64,000 bases of DNA from Verrucomicrobiota bacterium (GCA_016199985.1 JACQFQ010000008.1:1-64000); one strand, 5' to 3'; positions 28,243 through 40,606 are shown, numbered from the stretch's first letter. Notes: generated from the sequence alone by a model not told the origin. Program-made: numbers and translations.

Positions 28243-29904
28243 TCAGCGTTCCGGGGTCGTTTTCGGCGACGACCCGAGGCGTCGGAGCTTGAGGGTCGTC
28301 AGGTCAAACAAGCCGGCCCCCGCGGGGCCCCGGAACTCGCAGATCAGCTCCACATCGAGCGGCCCTGGAACGTCGAACTCGTATCGCTGCGGAGACCACG
28401 CCGTGTTCGTGCTCAGCCCCGTCGGCTCGCGTTCTCCTGAGATTCGCAGAATGACGCCGCTGTTGGTGGCGCCCGGTGGAAGCCCATCCACGCGGCACAG
28501 TCCGCTCAGCTCATAGCGCCCGCCTTCGAGCAGGACCGATCGCCTCCAGGATCCCGAGGCCCATTCTCCAGAAGTGTGTCGCACCTCCAGTGTGTCGCGG
28601 TCGCGCCCGTTGGTTTGGATCCCTTCCGTCTCGCCCCGCGAGGGCTGCTTGAACTTCCACGTCTGGATCGCCAGCGGCGTCGTCCCTTCGAACGCCAGCG
28701 GTTTCGTCACGGCCGCGAGCTGCTGGGCGACATCGGTCAACCGCCGATGGATTCGCGACTTGAGCTGTCTCACCACGGCTTGAAAACGAAGGCGCTCCAG
28801 GAATCCCAATTCTCCAGAGCTGAGAATGCCCTGGGACACGCGCTCGACTTTCGCGATGAGGCGGGCCTCGTCGCAATGATTGGTGAAGACGTGCTCCACC
28901 GTGGACAGATATCGCCTTCGCCCCTCGGGCGTTCCGATCACGCCGCGCGCCACGACTCCTTTGAAGGCGGGCGTCAGGGAGGCCGGAGGCGACAGCCCGA
29001 CTCCCAGGATCTGATCCAGCCCATGCGGCATGAACACCATCTTGTCGCGGTCCGCGTCATGAAACAGGCGATAGTTGTTTGGCCCGAGACAGTACCCGTC
29101 CCAGTGCTGGAGGATCACCTCCAACGCCGCGAAGGTCAGAAAGCTCGGCACATCCAGCGATTGCTCCACTTTCGCCATCCGGGCGGCCACGCCCTTTTCG
29201 CGCACCGCGGCGACCAGATTGGTGAGATCCGCGCGATTCTCCGGGTCTTCGCCCGAGTCCACCTCCAGCGCCTTGGTCACGTCCCCGCCCGATCCGCCGT
29301 CGTACAAATTCCCGCGCACGGACGAAAAATGACGCTTCAGGAATCTCTTGTTGTAGCCTTCGACGAGGATGTACAGCCCCAGATCGCGCCCGTTCAGCTG
29401 CACCCGGGCGTGCCCCACTCTCGACGCCGGGACGCCGGCTTGGGCAAACAGCTCCCTCGCGAGCTTCTCGCAAAGGTAAGTGGGATCCTGGACTGAGTTG
29501 TTGAGGTGGATTTTGTCGAGTCCGTGAAAGCGCTGCCCTGGCGCGAGCTTGTCGAAGTTGACGGTGAGCGAGGGTTTTTGGTCCACCGATTGATAGGTGT
29601 AGGAGCCCTTGAGATGAATGGAGACGTTCGTGTAGACGCGGTTGCCTTCGCGGATCGTCGCCTTGACGTCGATTCGCTTGGGCCGCGGCTGACCCCAGAC
29701 CTGATGATACGCCTGCAGCGTTTTCATCCCCGCGTCGCCAATCTCGATGTTGATCGGGCGAACCACGGCATTGGTGAAGAGCGTGTCGCTGTCATCGACG
29801 GGGACTGCCGCCCCCGCCGTCCACGCCAACATCCAAACGCCCAGCAGCGCCTGCGCCGCAGCGCGGCGTCCCGCTCTCCTTCCGCTCATCCAAAGATCCT
29901 TCAT
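28243..29904 (-). CDS. CotH-like kinase family protein, exported
   Basis: A 553-aa exported protein with a signal sequence (AAAQALLGVWMLAWTAGAA). The CotH-like kinase domain spans about residues 40-400: INIEIGDAGMKTLQ, VSIHLKGSYTY, FHGLDKIHLNNSVQDP, LGLYILVEGYNKRFLKRHF and HGLDQILG are recognisable. The C-terminal 150 residues form a beta-sandwich with a carbohydrate-binding-like pattern (LEGGRYELSGLCRVDGL). CotH proteins phosphorylate protein or small-molecule substrates outside the cytoplasm. The start at 29904 is favoured by the signal sequence. The partner substrate is not apparent in the window. Confidence 0.85.
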   Translation of the reverse strand: MKDLWMSGRRAGRRAAAQALLGVWMLAWTAGAAVPVDDSDTLFTNAVVRPINIEIGDAGMKTLQAYHQVWGQPRPKRIDVKATIREGNRVYTNVSIHLKGSYTYQSVDQKPSLTVNFDKLAPGQRFHGLDKIHLNNSVQDPTYLCEKLARELFAQAGVPASRVGHARVQLNGRDLGLYILVEGYNKRFLKRHFSSVRGNLYDGGSGGDVTKALEVDSGEDPENRADLTNLVAAVREKGVAARMAKVEQSLDVPSFLTFAALEVILQHWDGYCLGPNNYRLFHDADRDKMVFMPHGLDQILGVGLSPPASLTPAFKGVVARGVIGTPEGRRRYLSTVEHVFTNHCDEARLIAKVERVSQGILSSGELGFLERLRFQAVVRQLKSRIHRRLTDVAQQLAAVTKPLAFEGTTPLAIQTWKFKQPSRGETEGIQTNGRDRDTLEVRHTSGEWASGSWRRSVLLEGGRYELSGLCRVDGLPPGATNSGVILRISGEREPTGLSTNTAWSPQRYEFDVPGPLDVELICEFRGPAGAGLFDLTTLKLRRLGSSPKTTPER

Positions 29905-30086
29905 GTCATGACCTGTTCCCTGACGACCGAACTCCGACGCGACCCTCGACTCAATGGCTCGCGCGCCCGTCCGGAACACACGCGCCCAACCCCGCGGGGG
30001 CGGTCCTTGGTGACGCGCGGGATCCGCAAGAAGGACGCGATTCGAAGGCCTAGGTTACAGGGCGAATCGCCGATCCGGCGCGGCTC

Positions 30087-31499
30087 CTACAAGTTCGCCA
30101 GCCGGCCCGTGGAATCACCAAATCGTTCAACGCCCTGAACGCCCATCCGGTCCGCGAGGCTCAGGAACAAGTTCGCCGCCGGCCGCGAACCGTGCTTCAC
30201 GAATCGTCCGGGCGTCAACGCGCCGCCGCCGCCGCCCGCGAGCACGATCGGCAGGTTGGAGTGCGTGTGGCGGTTCGCGTCCGCGTTGCCGCCTCCGTAG
30301 ACAATCATCGAGTTGTGCAGCAGCGAACGCCCGTCCGCGTCCTGAACGCTGTCGAGCTTCTTGAGAAAGCTCGCGAACTGGCGGGCGTACCAGCGATCGA
30401 TGTCCGCAACCTTCTGCACCATGTCCGCCTTGTTCTGGTGATGGGACAAATCATGGTGGCCCTCGGGAATGCCGATGTCCGCGAAGGATCGATTGCTGCC
30501 GTCATGGGCCAGGAGCATTGTCGCCACGCGCGTGGAATCCGTCTGAAAGGCGAGGACGAGCAGGTCGAACATCATCTGCATGTGATCGCTGTAGCTGTCG
30601 GGAATGCCGGAGGGCGTTTCGATCCGAGGGTCGGGCGCCGGGCCGAACTTCCCCGCTTTCTGGATCCGCGCCTCGATCTCGCGAATCCCGGTGAGGTATT
30701 GATCCAGCTTGTCGCGGTCGGCCGAGCCGAGCTTCCGCTGCATCGCGGCCGCGTCCTGCATCACGTAGTCAAGGATGGAGCGCTGCTCGCGCTCGCGGCG
30801 ACGAATGTTTTGCGCCCGCTCTCCAGGAGCGCCCGGTCCGAACAGGCGTTCGAACAACAACCGCGGATCGGCCTCGGGAGTCATGGGTGTCGACGCGGAG
30901 CTCCAGGACAAATTGAACTGGTACGCGCAGGCGTATCCCGAATCGCACGCGCCCGACTTGCGCACCGCGTCGCAGGTCAATTCGAGGGATTGGAATCGCG
31001 TGAGATGCCCCACTTCGCGCGCGATGAGCTGGTCGATGGAGAGGCCGGCTCGAAGGTCCGTCGCGCTCTTCTTCAGGCGCACGCCCGTCAGAAACACCGA
31101 GTTGCCTCGCGCATGGTCGCCCGCCCCGTCGGGTCCGGGCTCCGCGTTGGCGTGATCGAGCTGTCCGAGGACCTGGATCCACCTCTTGCCGGACTCCAGG
31201 GGCTCGAGCGTCCGGCTGAGCTCGAAGCCAGAGGAGTCGGCCTTGGGCCACCAGGCGGAGGGGATGGCTCCGTTGGGAAAAAAGAGGAACGCCGTGCGCA
31301 GCGGCGCCCCGGACTCGGTGGTCGCCAGTCGCTTTGTTCGCGCGAGGCTCGCCGCGGAGGCGCCCGACGGCATGAGCGATTCGAAGGCGGGCAAAGCGAT
31401 ACAGGCGCCCACGCCTCGAAGAAAGCGACGCCGCGATCCGCGAAGCTGGAACGCGCCGTTTGAGGAGGAGGAGGAGGCGATCGATGAGGAGTGGCTCAT
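30087..31499 (-). CDS. DUF1552 family protein with Tat signal
   Basis: A 470-aa DUF1552 protein. The N-terminus has a twin-arginine-type signal, SRRRFLRGVGACIALPAFE, so it is likely exported in folded form. The rest matches the family: FLFFPNGAIPSAWWPK, VLGQLDHANAEPGPDGAGDH, GLSIDQLIAREVG, MQMMFDLLVLAFQTDSTRVA and HHDLSHHQNKADMVQKV. Its ATG overlaps the TGA of the DUF1592 gene (ATGA at 31496-31499). The pair is a well-known tandem in planctomycetes and verrucomicrobia; the function is not established. Confidence 0.92.
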   Translation of the reverse strand: MSHSSSIASSSSSNGAFQLRGSRRRFLRGVGACIALPAFESLMPSGASAASLARTKRLATTESGAPLRTAFLFFPNGAIPSAWWPKADSSGFELSRTLEPLESGKRWIQVLGQLDHANAEPGPDGAGDHARGNSVFLTGVRLKKSATDLRAGLSIDQLIAREVGHLTRFQSLELTCDAVRKSGACDSGYACAYQFNLSWSSASTPMTPEADPRLLFERLFGPGAPGERAQNIRRREREQRSILDYVMQDAAAMQRKLGSADRDKLDQYLTGIREIEARIQKAGKFGPAPDPRIETPSGIPDSYSDHMQMMFDLLVLAFQTDSTRVATMLLAHDGSNRSFADIGIPEGHHDLSHHQNKADMVQKVADIDRWYARQFASFLKKLDSVQDADGRSLLHNSMIVYGGGNADANRHTHSNLPIVLAGGGGGALTPGRFVKHGSRPAANLFLSLADRMGVQGVERFGDSTGRLANL

Positions 31500-34120
31500 G
31501 GGGAGTGCGGGGTTGAGGCGTTTCGGGAAGAGGGGGTGGAGGCCAGTCGCCGTGTCGCGGGCTGAGGCGCGCGCATTTTCTGGAAGGCCGCGGATTCGAT
31601 GACGCCTCGCAGCAGCCCTGACGCTCGACCGTCGGATTGGCGGAGCCGTTCCACGATTCTGTCCACCGCGTCGGTGTCGTAGTAGTCCAGGCCGCGTCCG
31701 AGCGCGTAGGTGAGGGCCTTCTCCGCGAGGCAGCGATAGAAATCGTCCCGTCGATCGCGAACCAGGACGCGCTTCAGCTCGCTCGCGTCGGCGAATCGTT
31801 CGCCGGTGATCAGCCGTCCCGTCGGGTCGAGTGGCTGCTGGAACTCGGCGTCCCGCCAGCGTCCCAGCGCGTTGAAGTTCTCGAACGCCAGGCCGAGCGG
31901 GTCCATTCGATTGTGGCAGGAGGCGCACAGAGGCTTCTCGCGGTGAACGGCGAGGGTCTCGCGCAGCGACGGCTGGCGCTCGCCCGACTTCTTCACCGAA
32001 TCCTCCAGCGCCGGGATGTTCGGCGGGGGCGGGGGCGGGGGCAGGCCGAAGATGTTCTCGAGGATGAAGAGCCCGCGCTTTACCGGGGATGTGCGCGTCG
32101 GGTTCGCCGTGACGACCAGGACGCTTCCTTGCGTGAGGACCCCGCCACGAGGGCTGTTCGTGCCCAGGCTCACGCGTCGCATCTCCTCGCCTTTCACGTT
32201 CGGAATCCCGTAGTGCTCCGCCAGACGTTCATTCAGGAAGGTGTAGTCGCTGTCCAGCAGCTCGAGGAGGCTCCGGTCTTCCCGAACGACGTATTCGACG
32301 CACTTCTCTGTCTCAAGCCGCATCGCGCGTCGCAGATCGCCCGTGAGGTCGTACCGGTTGAATCGGCCAAACGACTTGAAGAACACCTGGCGCGCTTTCT
32401 CGAAGTCCGCCTTCTCGGACGCGGTGAGCTGCTCGGCGGGCTTCTCGCGGAGCTCGCGGAATCGCTTTCGCGCCTGCTCCACCTCGGGGTCCGGGGCGAT
32501 CTCGCGCGTCATGACCGCCCGAAAATCGATGGGGACGGACTCAACGTCGCGCGTTTGAAGCCACTGGCCGGCAAAGTTGCGAACCCATTCGCCGAATCGC
32601 GCGTCGGCGATCATGCGTTGGACCTGCTCGCCCAGCCGCGCCCGCAGCCGGCCTTGATCCGCGAGCCGAATCAGCTCGTCATCGGGCATCGTGGACCACA
32701 GGAAATAGGACAGTCGGCTGGCGAGCGAGCGCTCATCCACGTCCGGGTGGCGCTCTCCGGACTTCAAGGGCGCGGGCGTCTCCTCGCGGAAAAGGAAATG
32801 CGGCGAAGCCAGGGTCGCGACCATCGCCTGGCTCACGCCGAACTCAAAAGTCTTCCCCTGATGGGAGTAGAAGTTCTCGGCCATCGCCACCAATCGATCC
32901 AGCGACTCGGGGTCCGCTTGCCGGCGAAACGCGCGAGCCGCGAAACGCGCGATGATCTCGCGGGCGTAGGAACGCCGCTTGGACGCGGCGTAGGGAATCT
33001 CCCGCGGGAAGTGCTTCTCGTATCCCTTGGGCTTCACCCAGAACTTGGGATCGTCGGGGCCCTGGGCGACGACCGCGTCCAGCCTCAGGGTGAGCGATCG
33101 GACCTGCTTCTCCGCGGGGCCTGTCGGCTCGATCGCGAACTCGACATCGCGCTCGCCGGCTTCGAGATCACGGTCAAAGTCGAAGTGAAACGCGCGCCCG
33201 GCCTCGCGCGTGAACTCGCGGGAAAACCATTCCACGCCGTCCACTTTGAAACGCAGGCGGCATCGGTTCAGATCGAACTGCCCGTCGACGAACTTCTCGT
33301 TCGCGGTCACATCCACCTTCACATGGTAGCGGCCTGTGTGCTCCAGCGGCAGCTTGGCCCGCGCCACGGCGTTCGTGTAGTAGGAGAGGGCCAGGCCTTC
33401 GGGCGCCTTCCCGGGAGGGGCCTTCGCCGCGTTGGTGGGGGCGGGAGTCAGTTGAAAACGAGCGCCCGCGATCCGAACCTCGGGCGCGACGCGGGAGGTC
33501 GTCGGAACGGCTTGCTCCACGATGCTTCGGGCCGCCGCCAGATACTTTTCCACCTGCATCGGAGAGAGGGTCAACACCTCGCCGATGTTGTCGAAGCCGT
33601 GCCCGGTGTCGTCGGCGGGGAACTCCTGATCGACCTTGAAGTCCACTCCCAGCAAGTCGCGCACGGTGTTTCGGTACTCCGCGCGATTGAGGCGGCGGAT
33701 CGTCACCCTTCCGGGGTCCGGGGCGCGGGGATTCAGCGCGAACACATCCGCCAGAATCCACTCCTCCAGGATTCGAAGCTGTTCCCGCGACGGGCGGGGT
33801 TTGCCGTGGGGAGGCATGAGGCCCGCCCGGGTGTTTCGCAGGACGGCCCACCAGAGGTCTTTGCGGGCTGTCCGCTCCTCGTGATTGCGCATGGAGTCGA
33901 GGGCCATCTGGCCCTTCGACATCCCGTCGCCATGGCAGTCGTAGCAGAACTCTTGGAGGATGGGCTGGATGGACTGTTGATAGTTCTGCTCGAAGGCGGG
34001 GGCGGCGATCGCGATCGCTGGACAGGCGATCCAGAGCGAAGCCGCCAGGCGGCGCGCGGCAAGCCATCGCGCCACCCGGCCGGGCCCGACGCGACGAAGG
34101 CGTTGGAGGCAAGGGAGCAT
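31496..34120 (-). CDS. DUF1592/DUF1588 family protein with c-type cytochrome motif
   Basis: An 874-aa exported protein. After a signal region comes a heme c site CYDCH (about residue 60), the planctomycete-type cytochrome domain. The following DUF1587, DUF1595, DUF1592, DUF1588 and DUF1585 blocks are recognisable from [92 protein letters not shown] and [21 protein letters not shown] second CxxCH is in the DUF1588 part. It is coupled to the DUF1552 protein and lies divergent to pckG. A role in electron transfer or oxidation of a large substrate has been suggested but is not proved. Confidence 0.93.
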   Translation of the reverse strand: MLPCLQRLRRVGPGRVARWLAARRLAASLWIACPAIAIAAPAFEQNYQQSIQPILQEFCYDCHGDGMSKGQMALDSMRNHEERTARKDLWWAVLRNTRAGLMPPHGKPRPSREQLRILEEWILADVFALNPRAPDPGRVTIRRLNRAEYRNTVRDLLGVDFKVDQEFPADDTGHGFDNIGEVLTLSPMQVEKYLAAARSIVEQAVPTTSRVAPEVRIAGARFQLTPAPTNAAKAPPGKAPEGLALSYYTNAVARAKLPLEHTGRYHVKVDVTANEKFVDGQFDLNRCRLRFKVDGVEWFSREFTREAGRAFHFDFDRDLEAGERDVEFAIEPTGPAEKQVRSLTLRLDAVVAQGPDDPKFWVKPKGYEKHFPREIPYAASKRRSYAREIIARFAARAFRRQADPESLDRLVAMAENFYSHQGKTFEFGVSQAMVATLASPHFLFREETPAPLKSGERHPDVDERSLASRLSYFLWSTMPDDELIRLADQGRLRARLGEQVQRMIADARFGEWVRNFAGQWLQTRDVESVPIDFRAVMTREIAPDPEVEQARKRFRELREKPAEQLTASEKADFEKARQVFFKSFGRFNRYDLTGDLRRAMRLETEKCVEYVVREDRSLLELLDSDYTFLNERLAEHYGIPNVKGEEMRRVSLGTNSPRGGVLTQGSVLVVTANPTRTSPVKRGLFILENIFGLPPPPPPPNIPALEDSVKKSGERQPSLRETLAVHREKPLCASCHNRMDPLGLAFENFNALGRWRDAEFQQPLDPTGRLITGERFADASELKRVLVRDRRDDFYRCLAEKALTYALGRGLDYYDTDAVDRIVERLRQSDGRASGLLRGVIESAAFQKMRAPQPATRRLASTPSSRNASTPHSP

Positions 34121-34279
34121 CCCCCAAAGTGTCTCCAAAATCGGAAGCCAACGCTAGCACTCAATTCCTGGGGACGGCTGCCGATGGTCTCTTCATCCGA
34201 CGCTTGCGCGCCGGCGTTGGAGCCACGATGGTGCATGGGCGCGTCGCGGTCGCGACGGGGTTTGAGAAAGGCTCGATTC

Positions 34280-36052
34280 ATGACTACGGAACTGGGGATT
34301 TGCAGAACTCGCAACCATGCGCTGATCAATTGGGTGGACCAGATGGCCGAACTCTGTTGTCCGGATCGCGTGTTTTGGTGCGATGGCTCGCTCGCGGAGA
34401 AGGATCAGCTCACCGAGCGGGCGGTGCAGGAAGGGATCCTCGTCCGGCTGAATCAGGAGAAGCTGCCGGGCTGCTACTATCATCGATCGAATCCCAACGA
34501 CGTCGCTCGCGTGGAGCAGTCCACGTATATCTGCTGCGAGTCGGAGGAGGACGCGGGGCCGACCAACAACTGGATGCCGCCGGCCGACGCGTATCAAAAG
34601 CTCCACAATCTCTGCCGCGGCGCCATGCGAGGGCGCGTCCTGTATGTCGTGCCCTATCTCATGGGCCCCCCCGGATCCCCCCTGACGAAGGTCGGCGTGG
34701 AGCTCACGGACTCGCTCTACGTGGTGTTGAACATGCGGATCATGACGCGCATGGGCGAGGTGGCGCTGAGCGAATTGGGGGAAAGAGATTCCTTCAACCG
34801 GGGGCTTCATTGCTTGCTCGATGTGCATCCGGACCGGCGCTTCATCTGCCACTTTCCCCAGGACAACACGATCATCTCCGTCGGATCTGGCTACGGGGGC
34901 AACGTGCTCTTGGGAAAAAAGTGCCTCGCGCTGCGGATCGGCTCGTGTCTCGGTCGGAAGGAAGGCTGGCTCGCGGAGCACATGCTGATTCTGGGCGTGG
35001 AATCGCCCGGCGGGGAGAAGACCTATGTCGCGGCCGCGTTCCCCAGCGGCTGCGGAAAAACCAACTTCGCGATGATGGTCCCTCCCGAGCGATTCAAGGG
35101 ATGGAAGATCTGGACGGTCGGCGACGACATCGCGTGGATGAAGCCGGGGCCTGACGGGCGCCTGTACGCGATCAATCCGGAGAACGGCTATTTCGGCGTC
35201 GCCCCCGGGACGAGCCTCCAATCGAACCTCAACGCGATGCGCACCATCACGCGCGACACTTTGTTCACCAACGTGGCGCTATTGCCGGACGGCGATGTAT
35301 GGTGGGAGGGCAAGGACGGTCGGCCTCCCGCCGAGTGCCTGGACTGGCGGGGGCAGCGCTGGACGCCGGAGTCGAAGGAGAAGGCGGCCCATCCGAACAG
35401 CCGCTTCACCGCCCCGATGCGCAACAATCCGATGCTCGCCCCCGAGGCGGACAACCCGCAGGGGGTTCCGATCAGCGCCATCATCTTCGGCGGAAGGCGC
35501 GCGACGACCCTTCCGTTGGTGTGCGAGGCGTTCAATTGGATTCACGGCGTGTACATGGGGGCCACCATGGGCTCGGAAACGACGGCCGCCGCCGCGGGGG
35601 CGACCGGACAGGTGCGGCGCGATCCGATGGCCATGCTTCCGTTCTGCGGTTACAACATGGCCCATTACTTCCGACACTGGCTCAACATGAGGAAGCGGAT
35701 CAAATACCCGCCGCGCATCTTCAACGTGAACTGGTTTCGAAAGGATGAGCAGGGCCGCTTTCTCTGGCCGGGCTTCGGGGAGAACATGCGCGTGCTCAAG
35801 TGGATCATCGACCGCTGTCAGGGTCGCGTCGGGGCCCATGAGATGCCGCTGGGCTGGTTTCCTCGCGCCCAGGATTTCGACTTGGAGGGCCTGAAGGGCT
35901 TCACGGCCCAGGATTTCGAAACCATACAGAACATCAACCTGGAGGAATGGCGTCGCGAGGCGCTTTCGCAGGACGAGCTGTTCATTAAGCTCTATTCCTA
36001 TCTCCCCAAGGAAATGATTTTCCAGCGCGAGCTTCTCGTGGCGCGGCTCTAA
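34280..36052 (+). CDS. pckG: Phosphoenolpyruvate carboxykinase (GTP)
   Basis: A 590-aa GTP-dependent PEP carboxykinase that converts oxaloacetate to PEP for gluconeogenesis. The P-loop FPSGCGKTN (254-262) holds the reactive Cys of the GTP enzymes. Other family motifs are [61 protein letters not shown] and NVNWFRKDE. The start ATG follows a weak GAGAAAGG. The upstream frame stays open for 2.6 kb only because it runs antisense to the DUF1592 gene. It is divergently transcribed from the DUF1592 gene with a gap of about 160 bases. Confidence 0.95.
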   Translation: MTTELGICRTRNHALINWVDQMAELCCPDRVFWCDGSLAEKDQLTERAVQEGILVRLNQEKLPGCYYHRSNPNDVARVEQSTYICCESEEDAGPTNNWMPPADAYQKLHNLCRGAMRGRVLYVVPYLMGPPGSPLTKVGVELTDSLYVVLNMRIMTRMGEVALSELGERDSFNRGLHCLLDVHPDRRFICHFPQDNTIISVGSGYGGNVLLGKKCLALRIGSCLGRKEGWLAEHMLILGVESPGGEKTYVAAAFPSGCGKTNFAMMVPPERFKGWKIWTVGDDIAWMKPGPDGRLYAINPENGYFGVAPGTSLQSNLNAMRTITRDTLFTNVALLPDGDVWWEGKDGRPPAECLDWRGQRWTPESKEKAAHPNSRFTAPMRNNPMLAPEADNPQGVPISAIIFGGRRATTLPLVCEAFNWIHGVYMGATMGSETTAAAAGATGQVRRDPMAMLPFCGYNMAHYFRHWLNMRKRIKYPPRIFNVNWFRKDEQGRFLWPGFGENMRVLKWIIDRCQGRVGAHEMPLGWFPRAQDFDLEGLKGFTAQDFETIQNINLEEWRREALSQDELFIKLYSYLPKEMIFQRELLVARL

Positions 36053-36203
36053 CCCGGATGGCCCCATTCATTCTTTCAGGTCCATCTGGGAAACGCTCGC
36101 TGTTCGCGTCCTCGCAGGATCGGAAGCCCCTTGCCGCGAGACATCGGCCATTTACGAGAGACGACACTCGCCTGGCTGCCTCATCCTCAGTAGGGTGAGG
36201 CGC

Positions 36204-37646
<1,443 letters not shown>

Positions 37647-37725
37647 CGTCGACCCCGGACCGGAGAGGACCGGGAAGGCGGCGGAAAAACTGAGGACAGA
37701 ATTCGGGAACACATCGACCCATTCT

Positions 37726-38289
37726 ATGAACGCAAACCCCCGTCTCTTCTCGTTCGTTGGAGGCCAGGAAGGTCCCTGGAAGGTCACTGAATCCCACGTC
37801 ATCATGGGCGAATCCCCGCCGGATGTTGAGCGCTTGAGCATCCTCCCGGGCCACGTTCCCGCGCCTTTGCCCGGGAAGGGGTGGGTTCTGCGCGGCGTCA
37901 CGAGCAACGAGCGCTATGTGACCCGCCCGGAAAAAGAGCGATTGGTCGTCAGTCAGCAAGGCCTCGGTCGTCCCGACGCGGACTGCGCGGTGCTGATTCC
38001 CATTCGGAAGAACGCGCAGTGGTGGGGTCTCACGCAGGACGAACGCCGACAGATCTTCGAGGAGCGCTCCCATCACACGCAGATCGGCCTTGAGTACCTG
38101 CCCGCCATCGCGCGACGACTCCATCATTGCCGAGACCTCGCCGAGCCTGAGCCCTTCGATTTTCTGACGTGGTTCGAGTTTGGCGAGAGGGACGCCGGCG
38201 AGTTCGACAAGCTGCTAAAACGTCTTCGCGGGACCGCGGAATGGACCTACGTGGAACAAGAGTGGGAACTGTGGCTGCGGAGAGGGTGA
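37726..38289 (+). CDS. Chlorite dismutase family heme protein (short form)
   Basis: A 187-aa protein of the chlorite dismutase/HemQ superfamily, short form. The family core is clear: VLRGVTSNERYVTR, IPIRKNAQWWGLTQDERRQIF, EERSHHTQIGLEYLPAIAR and FDFLTWFEF. His117 would be the proximal heme ligand and Arg130 the distal residue; the spacing of 13 equals that between His114 and Arg127 of the short Nitrobacter winogradskyi enzyme (recalled, not checked). It might degrade chlorite or protect against oxidants, or be a heme-handling relative. It is not part of an obvious operon. Confidence 0.85.
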   Translation: MNANPRLFSFVGGQEGPWKVTESHVIMGESPPDVERLSILPGHVPAPLPGKGWVLRGVTSNERYVTRPEKERLVVSQQGLGRPDADCAVLIPIRKNAQWWGLTQDERRQIFEERSHHTQIGLEYLPAIARRLHHCRDLAEPEPFDFLTWFEFGERDAGEFDKLLKRLRGTAEWTYVEQEWELWLRRG

Positions 38290-38384
38290 CAGGGCGCGAA
38301 CCGAGCCGACTCCGATGAGACAATGCGCTGGCGGCTGAACGGTGCTTCCCATGCGACTGGCTTTCGGGGAGCCTCCATCGCTCA

Positions 38385-39563
38385 ATGAAGTCGGTGGATG
38401 TGATCATCGCGGGCGGCGGCGCGGCGGGGCTGATGTGCGCCTTGACGGCCGCTCGGCGCGGTCGCTCGGTCGTCGTCCTGGAGCATGGCGCGCGATTGGG
38501 AAACAAGATCCTGATTTCGGGCGGCGGTCGATGCAACTTCACGAACCTCCACGTCGAAGCGCGGCATTATCTCACGCAGGGAAGCCCTGACTTTTGCAAA
38601 TCCGCGCTCGCCCGTTTTCAGCCGGCCGACTTTCTCGCGATGGTGGAACAGCACGGGATCGCGTGGCACGAGAAGAAGCTGGGCCAGCTTTTCTGCGACG
38701 GGAGCTCAAAGCAAATCGTGGCGATGCTGGAGTCGGAATGCGCGGCCGCCGGCGCGACGATGGTCCTGGGCGCCGCGGTTCAAGACGTTCGTCGCGAAGC
38801 GCAGTTTCGGGTCGCGACGTCCCAGGGCGAGTTCAAAGGCGCCTCGCTCGTGATCGCCACCGGCGGCTTGTCGTTTCCCCAGCTGGGCGTCAGCCCTCTC
38901 GGTTACCGCGTGGCCGAGCAGTTCGGACTCAAGGTGATCCCGCCTCGGCCGGGGCTGGCGCCGCTTGTGTTCCATCCCGAGGACGCGAAGGCGTTTGGCG
39001 AGCTGAGCGGCGTTTCGGTGGATGTTTCCATCCGAGCCGTCTTGGCCGGACCGGCCTTCCGCGAGAATCTCCTGTTCACGCATCGGGGGTTGAGCGGCCC
39101 CGCTGTCTTGCAGGCGTCGAGCTATCGTCGCGAGGGAGAGGAGATTGTTGTGGATCTTCTCCCCGGACGCTCGGCCGCCGCGCTGCTGAATCAGGAGCGC
39201 GGCGTGTCGCGCGAGCTCAAGACGGTGCTCTCGCAGTGGATGCCGCAGCGGGTGGCCGAAGCCTGGTGCCGCCGGCAGTTTCCTTCCCGTCCGATGTCCC
39301 GGCTCTCCCACGCGGAGATCCGGGAGGCGGGCGAACGGCTCAACGAATGGCGGATCCAGCCGGCGGGCGACGAGGGCTATCCGAAGGCGGAGGTGACCGT
39401 GGGCGGCGTGGACACCGCGGAGCTGTCGTCAAAGACGCTCGAGTCGTGGCGAGTCCCGGGCCTTTATTTCATCGGCGAGGTTGTGGACGTTACGGGCTGG
39501 CTCGGCGGATACAACTTTCAGTGGGCTTGGGCGTCCGGACACGCGGCGGGGCAGCGCGTGTAG
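38385..39563 (+). CDS. BaiN/HI0933-like NAD(P)/FAD-dependent oxidoreductase
   Basis: A 392-aa flavoprotein. The FAD-binding GGGAAGLMCALTAA starts at residue 10, and NKILISGGGRCNFTN (about 44-58) is the hallmark of the HI0933 family. Later come the ATGGLSFPQLGVS segment, TVGGVDTAELSSKTLES and the end VDVTGWLGGYNFQWAWASGHAAG. Some family members reduce bile acids or flavonoids, but the class is broad and the substrate is unknown. The gene begins about 95 bases after the chlorite dismutase-like gene. Confidence 0.92.
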   Translation: MKSVDVIIAGGGAAGLMCALTAARRGRSVVVLEHGARLGNKILISGGGRCNFTNLHVEARHYLTQGSPDFCKSALARFQPADFLAMVEQHGIAWHEKKLGQLFCDGSSKQIVAMLESECAAAGATMVLGAAVQDVRREAQFRVATSQGEFKGASLVIATGGLSFPQLGVSPLGYRVAEQFGLKVIPPRPGLAPLVFHPEDAKAFGELSGVSVDVSIRAVLAGPAFRENLLFTHRGLSGPAVLQASSYRREGEEIVVDLLPGRSAAALLNQERGVSRELKTVLSQWMPQRVAEAWCRRQFPSRPMSRLSHAEIREAGERLNEWRIQPAGDEGYPKAEVTVGGVDTAELSSKTLESWRVPGLYFIGEVVDVTGWLGGYNFQWAWASGHAAGQRV

Positions 39564-39617
39564 CCCGGCTCTCCCGCGCGTCAAAGCTTGGAGAGAATCC
39601 TGGGCGGCTCAGTTACG

Positions 39618-39631
39618 GCCCCCCTGGGGGC
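39618..39631. terminator. GC hairpin after the flavoprotein gene
   Basis: GCCCCC (39618-39623) pairs with GGGGGC (39626-39631) around a 2-base loop, 55 bases after the stop codon. No T-tract follows, so it is a weak terminator candidate. Confidence 0.3.
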
Positions 39632-39757
39632 TCAGGACTCCCTCTCTCATCAGGCCTTGAACGCCAGAAAACTCTTGCCCTCCGGACGGCGGCCGTTTTT
39701 AGAGTTCGCCAACACGGCCAGAATCAGCCACACCGTCTCATCAAAGAAACCGGTTTT

Positions 39758-40606
39758 ATGAGATACCATCGACTCCCTCTCGTTCCTCGGATCCTGCTCG
39801 TCCCTCTGGCCGTCCTGCGCCTGTGCGCCGCGGATCCCGCCACGAACTCCGCGCCGATCTTTCCCGACAAGAACCTGGAGGCGGCGGTTCGAAAGCATGT
39901 CTTCGAGAAGCGCGACAATGACAAGCCCCTGGTGGAGGCCGATGTCCTGAACCTCTCCACGATCGAGGCGCGGGGCGCGGGCATCACGAACCTGGCAGGT
40001 CTTGAGAAGTGTCGGAGCCTCGCCGCGCTCGATCTGTCCCGGAATCGCATCGCCCGGCTGGACGCCCTCAAAGAGCTGCGCGCTCTGCAATCGCTCACCC
40101 TCTCTGACAACGCGGTCGTCGACCTCGCGCCCCTGGGCGGACTCGTGAGCCTGCAGTACCTGGAGATCAGCCGCAACCGCGTGAAGTCCCTGCAGCCCCT
40201 GGAAACGCTGACGAACCTCAACGCCCTCTACGCCTCCTCCAACCAGGTGTCCGACATCGCGTCGCTGTCGAAGCTCCAGAGGCTCTCGTCGCTCTACGTC
40301 GACCAAAACCAGCTCAAGACGATCCAGGGAGCGGGAACTCTGCGATCGCTCTTCTCGCTCTCGCTCAGCGACAACCGGATCGCCGATCTGGCGCCGCTCG
40401 ACGGGCTTTCGAACCTCTACAACCTTTTTCTCCAGAACAATCGGATCAAGGATTTGAGCCCGCTCGTCTCGATGGTGAAGCGCGACTCCGAGCATCGATT
40501 CGCCCCGTTTCTCAATCTCCACCTGAAGGGAAACCCGCTCTCACGGGCGGCGAAGAAGGACCAGATCGACGCGCTGAAGCAGGCGGGCGTGAGGATCAAC
40601 GACTGA
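39758..40606 (+). CDS. Exported leucine-rich repeat protein
   Basis: A 282-aa protein. A signal-like N-terminus (RILLVPLAVLRLCAAD) is followed by about eight LRR units of the internalin/SDS22 type: SLAALDLSRNRIARLDAL, LQSLTLSDNAVVDLAPL, LQYLEISRNRVKSLQPL, and others of about 22 residues. The N-terminal cap has IFPDKNLEAAVRKHVFEKRD, typical of exported bacterial LRR proteins. Such repeats mediate binding. The gene is alone; partners cannot be deduced. Confidence 0.85.
   Translation: MRYHRLPLVPRILLVPLAVLRLCAADPATNSAPIFPDKNLEAAVRKHVFEKRDNDKPLVEADVLNLSTIEARGAGITNLAGLEKCRSLAALDLSRNRIARLDALKELRALQSLTLSDNAVVDLAPLGGLVSLQYLEISRNRVKSLQPLETLTNLNALYASSNQVSDIASLSKLQRLSSLYVDQNQLKTIQGAGTLRSLFSLSLSDNRIADLAPLDGLSNLYNLFLQNNRIKDLSPLVSMVKRDSEHRFAPFLNLHLKGNPLSRAAKKDQIDALKQAGVRIND

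Noticed and set aside
31637..34279. Long plus-strand frame continuous with pckG, giving a 1471-aa protein
   Set aside because: It is antisense to the DUF1592 gene; the PEP carboxykinase begins at 34280 by homology, and the extension is high-G+C shadow with no motif.
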